Below, piece after piece: positions 15,107 through 19,051 of a stretch of DNA of 19,051 nt. The notes under the pieces are model-generated. The model searched no databases. It worked only from the letters and a program-made list of their open reading frames with translations, and had not been told where the DNA came from. Within the stretch, counting starts at the first letter, position 1; each line of letters opens with the position of its first letter. The stretch is from contig CAZBBC010000086.1 in assembly GCA_964489835.1 (NCBI GenBank), forward strand, positions 1 through 19,051, in the 5' to 3' direction. Origin of the DNA: CAZBBC01 sp964489835. Its GTDB lineage: Bacteria > Calditrichota > Calditrichia > JAJRVZ01. A program made the translations under genes and the position numbers.

Positions 15107-16453
15107 TTATTCATAGATTTCTACCCATGTGATTGCTGTATTCACCAGAATGATTGCGCTTTCTTCTTCAGGGACATTGAGATAATCAGCCACCGGTTTG
15201 ACCAGTTTTTGATAATTAAGCCGGGCCTCAATCGTCATTTTCCCTATAGCGATATCCGGGGGAAGTTCAAATGTGAAGGATTCAATTTTTGTTTCACGGG
15301 GACCGATGCGGTAATCCACTCCCAAGGATCTTGTATTCCATTGCATTATGGTCATATATCCTTCGGCATCAAAATAGGGCATCCGGAAAATACGATCGCC
15401 TTCCGGTACACCGTCTCGTTGAACTCCGGCAAAATCCGGCAGACCGAGAGGAATTCCCATGTCTTTATAAGCAAGCGTATTCGCAGCAATGGTATATTCT
15501 TCACCTTCAAAACCTTTTTTATCCACCGGTAAATGATATTCCTTACCATCGGCATCTGTAGCGGTAACATGGAGCCAGACAATCCGGTCCTCTACGGAAC
15601 CGCTTGGAAATTTATGACCGGTTTTGGCATTAAATAATTGTACTTTGATGCCAACGGTACCATCATATTCGACTTCACGCTCCACCGGGTGCATTCGGAT
15701 TTCGACAACACTGGCCACTTTGCCCGGATCGTGGGCACCGTGAAATAAATGCTGAGCCACCATATCTTCTTTTGCCATGATAGCGCTTCTATCCAATGCT
15801 TTGGGCATATGGCAAACATGACAGGACACGCCTTGCTTGGCATAAGGACCTTCTTTCCACTCCAGTTGCGTCGACTTAACCCATATACCAAAGGGATTCT
15901 TTTCATTATGACAGGTACCACAATATTCAGTTTGCGAAATAAAGTTACTGTATTCGGTTGTGTGATGGGGTGAAACCAATCCTTCTTTGGGACCATATTT
16001 TATGCGTCCCGGTTGAGAAATGTAGTTGAAGTTAACCGGTGTCTCTCCCTTAAAACCGCTGATTGAATGACATATTTCACAATTAACACCCTCATTGGCC
16101 CGGCTATTTTCAGCCGGCCGCGGTGGCGGTACATCGCCGGCTAAGAAGGCCATGGGGGTATGACAGCCGTTGCATCCTTCAGCAGCCGGTTTGAAAAATG
16201 GATCTTTCTCACCATGAGCAACGGCCAGATCAAAATATTCTATTTCATCCCAATGATGGGTATAGGATTGAGACATCATTGCCTGGGTCCATTGTTGGTA
16301 AATATCCGTGTGGCAACTTTTACAAACTTCAGACTTTTCAAATTGATCATAGCTTTTTGTGCCCTTCGCTTCTTCTCCGCTGGGGATTTCCTGCGAAAAA
16401 ACTATATTTATAAACTGAAAATAAAAAACAGAAATAATTAGAATTTTGCTCAT
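15107..16453 (-). CDS. Pentahaem cytochrome c (cytochrome c554/NrfA-like N-terminus)
   Basis: 448 residues. A signal peptide ends near residue 20 (IVFS-QE). Five CxxCH haem sites lie in the first half: CKSCH (44-48), CNGCH (94-98), CEICH (125-129), CGTCH (178-182) and CHVCH (211-215). The wording CKSCHTDIYQQWTQAMMSQSYTHH and GVSCHVCHMP is that of the cytochrome c554/multihaem reductase group, where nearby His residues act as distal ligands. Residues 245-440 have no haem sites and look like a beta-sandwich domain (FNAKTGHKFPSGSVEDRIVWLHVTA). It is periplasmic or surface exposed and probably carries electrons to or from the adjacent haem-porin. A catalytic role cannot be excluded. AGGAGG lies 4 nt before the ATG. 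Confidence 0.88.
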   Translation of the reverse strand: MSKILIISVFYFQFINIVFSQEIPSGEEAKGTKSYDQFEKSEVCKSCHTDIYQQWTQAMMSQSYTHHWDEIEYFDLAVAHGEKDPFFKPAAEGCNGCHTPMAFLAGDVPPPRPAENSRANEGVNCEICHSISGFKGETPVNFNYISQPGRIKYGPKEGLVSPHHTTEYSNFISQTEYCGTCHNEKNPFGIWVKSTQLEWKEGPYAKQGVSCHVCHMPKALDRSAIMAKEDMVAQHLFHGAHDPGKVASVVEIRMHPVEREVEYDGTVGIKVQLFNAKTGHKFPSGSVEDRIVWLHVTATDADGKEYHLPVDKKGFEGEEYTIAANTLAYKDMGIPLGLPDFAGVQRDGVPEGDRIFRMPYFDAEGYMTIMQWNTRSLGVDYRIGPRETKIESFTFELPPDIAIGKMTIEARLNYQKLVKPVADYLNVPEEESAIILVNTAITWVEIYE

Positions 16454-16818
16454 ACTTCCTCCTGATATATTTTAGGTTCATGTTTTACGTAATCGTTAGA
16501 ATTTATTGGAAGCACGCGATATAATTAGATTTGATGATTCTTACTAATATCAAGCCCCCAAAGGTGAAAGAATTCACACGAACTAAATTCTGATTTTTCT
16601 GGGAAAAATGCAAGGGTAAATTGAATATGGAATGATGGGGATGAATTCAAGAATTTATAATCTTTTTAACCACGAAGCCCACTGAGGGCGCGAAGATATT
16701 ATAATATTTTAATATTTACTTCGTGTGCTCTGTGGTTAATATTACAAATCACTAATTCCTAATTCCCATTTCCCAATAAATTTCTGCGAGTGAAGCTCAA
16801 TTACTTCTTGGATAAACA
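16454..16818. other. Intergenic region upstream of the cytochrome gene
   Basis: 365 bp with no supportable gene. The part next to the cytochrome start (16470-16660) is AT-rich and should hold its promoter, but no clear -35/-10 pair was found. A CACGAAG repeat follows, then a short run of AATTCC/TTTCCC words (16750-16780) just before the stop of the GH98-like gene. Confidence 0.5.
16668..16738. repeat. CACGAAG 9-nt-periodic inverted repeat
   Basis: The left arm (16668-16697) reads AACCACGAAG, CCCACTGAG, GGCGCGAAG. The right arm (16719-16738) reads CTTCGTGTG, CTCTGTGGTT. The spacer is AT-rich (about 21 nt). The arrangement, size and words match the copies at 9496-9614 and 12096-12175. Confidence 0.72.
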
Positions 16819-19051
16819 CTAATCAATCGACGGTATCAATACCTTCTTTGTTTCATAACCGCGGGCATTCCATAATATCTCCGAAAAATTGGGCACCGCC
16901 GGATCAGTGCTCATTATTTTCCACTGCCCGTTAATATTTTTCCAGGTAAACCAGACCTCTTCATCCTTATGACGTGGAAATCTGACCAATCCATGATCAC
17001 CCCATTTCCCGTCATCAATGGCAATCGCCCGCCACAACGTCCACAATTTTAGTTTTACGGTTTTCTCATCGGAAAACCTGGTAAAATCCCAGTCCCTGAC
17101 CTGGACAGTGATATACGGGTGCTGGTTGCGTTCAAACCACCACTTTAGTGCCCGTCCAACATATTCCCGGCTGTAGCCGTTAGGATCGCGATAATTTGGG
17201 GCATAAAAGGCCGCAACGGCTTGCCCGTCTGATTTTTCGTAGGCGACGATCAGATTCTCATAGGCAGATACAATTTCCTTTGCCTGGGTCATATATCGCG
17301 CAGGTACGTTAGGATAGGTAGGCCAGACGGTCTGATCCTTTGGCCGGGGGTCGTTGCTCAAATCCAGCAAATCAATAAGCTTGACCGTGTGATCGGATCC
17401 GATACGTACCACATGGCGTAAGGGACTTTTATCATTTAAAAAAACAGGGCTGTCCAAATAATTCACTTTTCCTTCTAATATCACCTGATCTGAACCGATT
17501 GCCACGATGCCGTAAACCACCTCACCGCTATCTGGCAGAGCAGTTTCAAAGCCGGGGGCACCCACGGTTTTCAGTGGCCGGAACTGATAAGCATAGAATT
17601 TTTCATTGGGATTTTCCAGAATAAAGATCTCATATCCGTTTGCACCGGTAACTTTCTCCCAGGAAAATATTACTTTTTTCCCGTTGATCTCTGCTTTGGG
17701 TTCTGTAATCCATTGCGGTACACGAACCCGGTAAGTTTGTTCCCGATAGAGGTTCTCACAGGTCTGGATCACATAGGTTGCTTTTCCGATGCTGGTTACA
17801 AAGGCATCGCCGCTATCCTGAGGAGGATAGAATTGATTGAGAAATGAACGATAGCCTTCCACACTGCTAATCTCACCGGAATGCATGACAGAGGTAAACC
17901 GGCTTTTGATCATATCCTCCGCATCCCAGGGTAATAGGGGGATAAAAAAATAACGGCTGATATCGGGAATGATCTCATAATTCTGACCACGCCAGAACAG
18001 ACCATACGCGGCGCGGGATAACAGGCCTTTACCGGCCAGCGGTTCGATATCATTAATGTTAACGTGGAATTCTTCGAGGGTCTTACAATAATTCATCTGA
18101 TAAGCGACTTTAGTTTTTGCCAAAACCTCTTCTTTGGTCGGTATCAGGTGGTTTCTAATAATCTCCAGCAGGGTAGGGTAGATTACCTCCCGTCCGATAT
18201 GACCATTGACTTCATTCCACAAATCCCAATAGGGTTCGAAAGAATACACCGTTCCCCCGGTCATGGCATTGATAAGGATCAGGGGACGGTAAAACCGCGG
18301 GGGTACATCGACAGTAGATTCATGTAAAGGACCAAACCGGCCCGGCTCCTGGAATCCGGCACCCTCCCAGAACCAGGACTGTGGTTCCATACCGAAATGG
18401 TCGACGACGTCACTCAACCATAATCCGAGTACGGCTGCTTGCCGGACCAGGAAAAATGGTTCGATACATTCATTTTGGGGAAGCACATAATCATGATATT
18501 CACGCATCGTATCCAACAGTGGCTTTTGTACCTCATCAGCCAGAACATGAGGCCAGCGCAGTTTCTGTATTTGAATACTGGTAAAACGGCCGTATCTGGC
18601 GGCTAATTTTATGGCGTCGATCAGATGAGCCGTTTCCGGCGGCATCTTATATTTTAATTCACCACCGAAACTGCTATAATGTTCAAGATCCATTTCTGCC
18701 ATATTGAGTCCTTTGATCACCGGGTATTCCTGCAAGAGCTGTTCAACATACTGAAGGGGCATGGTATACTGATTATCCGGATCAGCAATCTGCAGAACTA
18801 TGGGAATCTTATATTCGGATACTGTATCGAGGATCTGTCGAAAGCGGGTCATACGTTCGTTATAATCAAGCACCCGCTCTTCAATCTGAATGGTCGTATA
18901 GGGTTTTAGTTCATCCGGGTAATGATGAACCCAGGCGTCAACGATTTCCCGGCCGATATTTTCCGGAGAAGTGCGACCTAAGGCTGGTGCCATCATGATG
19001 ATGAGAGGATGTTCGCGGGATATTTCTATACACAAAGGTTTGACATCTCGG
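16819..19051 (-). CDS. GH98-like glycoside hydrolase with FN3-like and NTF2-like domains, N-terminus outside the window
   Basis: The frame stays open to the window edge (RDVKP precedes the first TTG at 19035), so about 743 codons are seen and the true start lies beyond. Counting from 19035, residues 8-310 resemble the GH98 catalytic barrel: HPLIIMMAPA, YPVIKGLNMAEMD with a candidate acid Glu114, YVLPQNECIEPFF (Glu189/Glu192), LILINAMTGGTVYSFEP and PTKEEVLAKTKVAY. Characterised GH98 enzymes are endo-beta-galactosidases on blood-group glycans or xylanases; this similarity is distant. Residues 441-515 look like a fibronectin type III domain. Residues 580-715 look like an NTF2/SnoaL-type domain (AYENLIVAYEKSDGQAVAAFY, then NGQWKIMSTD), which is unusual as a tail on a glycosidase. 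No signal peptide can be judged. Confidence 0.6.
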   Translation of the reverse strand, partial: RDVKPLCIEISREHPLIIMMAPALGRTSPENIGREIVDAWVHHYPDELKPYTTIQIEERVLDYNERMTRFRQILDTVSEYKIPIVLQIADPDNQYTMPLQYVEQLLQEYPVIKGLNMAEMDLEHYSSFGGELKYKMPPETAHLIDAIKLAARYGRFTSIQIQKLRWPHVLADEVQKPLLDTMREYHDYVLPQNECIEPFFLVRQAAVLGLWLSDVVDHFGMEPQSWFWEGAGFQEPGRFGPLHESTVDVPPRFYRPLILINAMTGGTVYSFEPYWDLWNEVNGHIGREVIYPTLLEIIRNHLIPTKEEVLAKTKVAYQMNYCKTLEEFHVNINDIEPLAGKGLLSRAAYGLFWRGQNYEIIPDISRYFFIPLLPWDAEDMIKSRFTSVMHSGEISSVEGYRSFLNQFYPPQDSGDAFVTSIGKATYVIQTCENLYREQTYRVRVPQWITEPKAEINGKKVIFSWEKVTGANGYEIFILENPNEKFYAYQFRPLKTVGAPGFETALPDSGEVVYGIVAIGSDQVILEGKVNYLDSPVFLNDKSPLRHVVRIGSDHTVKLIDLLDLSNDPRPKDQTVWPTYPNVPARYMTQAKEIVSAYENLIVAYEKSDGQAVAAFYAPNYRDPNGYSREYVGRALKWWFERNQHPYITVQVRDWDFTRFSDEKTVKLKLWTLWRAIAIDDGKWGDHGLVRFPRHKDEEVWFTWKNINGQWKIMSTDPAVPNFSEILWNARGYETKKVLIPSID

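Overview
The window reads as a piece of chromosome from a Gram-negative, probably environmental bacterium. The evidence is a lipoprotein-type signal, Sec signal peptides, a beta-barrel outer-membrane protein ending in Phe and secreted multiheme cytochrome c. A GH92 mannosidase, a GH98-like enzyme and a haem-tagged porin together suggest the Bacteroidetes/Calditrichaeota/Ignavibacteria/KSB1 (FCB) neighbourhood. That placement is inference: there is no rRNA or marker gene here. No tRNA, rRNA, CRISPR array, transposase or phage gene was seen.

Left part (1-3365, mostly minus strand): a hairpin-rich repeat, then an OPT-family transporter preceded by a predicted exported class-I glutamine-amidotransferase-like (peptidase C26) hydrolase. 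The pair could release and import gamma-glutamyl peptides. Next come a decayed C-terminal piece of a PAP2 phosphatase (3551-3715) and a SAM methyltransferase.

Middle (4821-9100, all minus strand): housekeeping-type small genes. They are a Rho-N-domain mini-protein directly downstream of a YpeA-like GNAT acetyltransferase, a YdiI/MenI-like hotdog thioesterase, a YjjG-like HAD nucleotidase and a TIM-barrel amidohydrolase. The gaps between most of them are filled with several families of short palindromic repeats, including a possible MITE-like unit (7380-7701).

Right part (9699-19051): a secreted GH92 alpha-mannosidase on the plus strand converges on a minus-strand cluster. In transcription order that cluster is a GH98-like/FN3/NTF2-like protein cut by the window edge, then a tight set of pentahaem cytochrome c, monohaem outer-membrane porin and secreted CehA/McbA-type PHP metallohydrolase. 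The cytochrome-porin pair suggests electron transfer at the cell envelope. The glycosidases suggest use of complex glycans.

The most unusual features are the density and variety of intergenic palindromic repeats (at least six families, none inside a confidently called gene) and the cytochrome-porin-PHP gene set.
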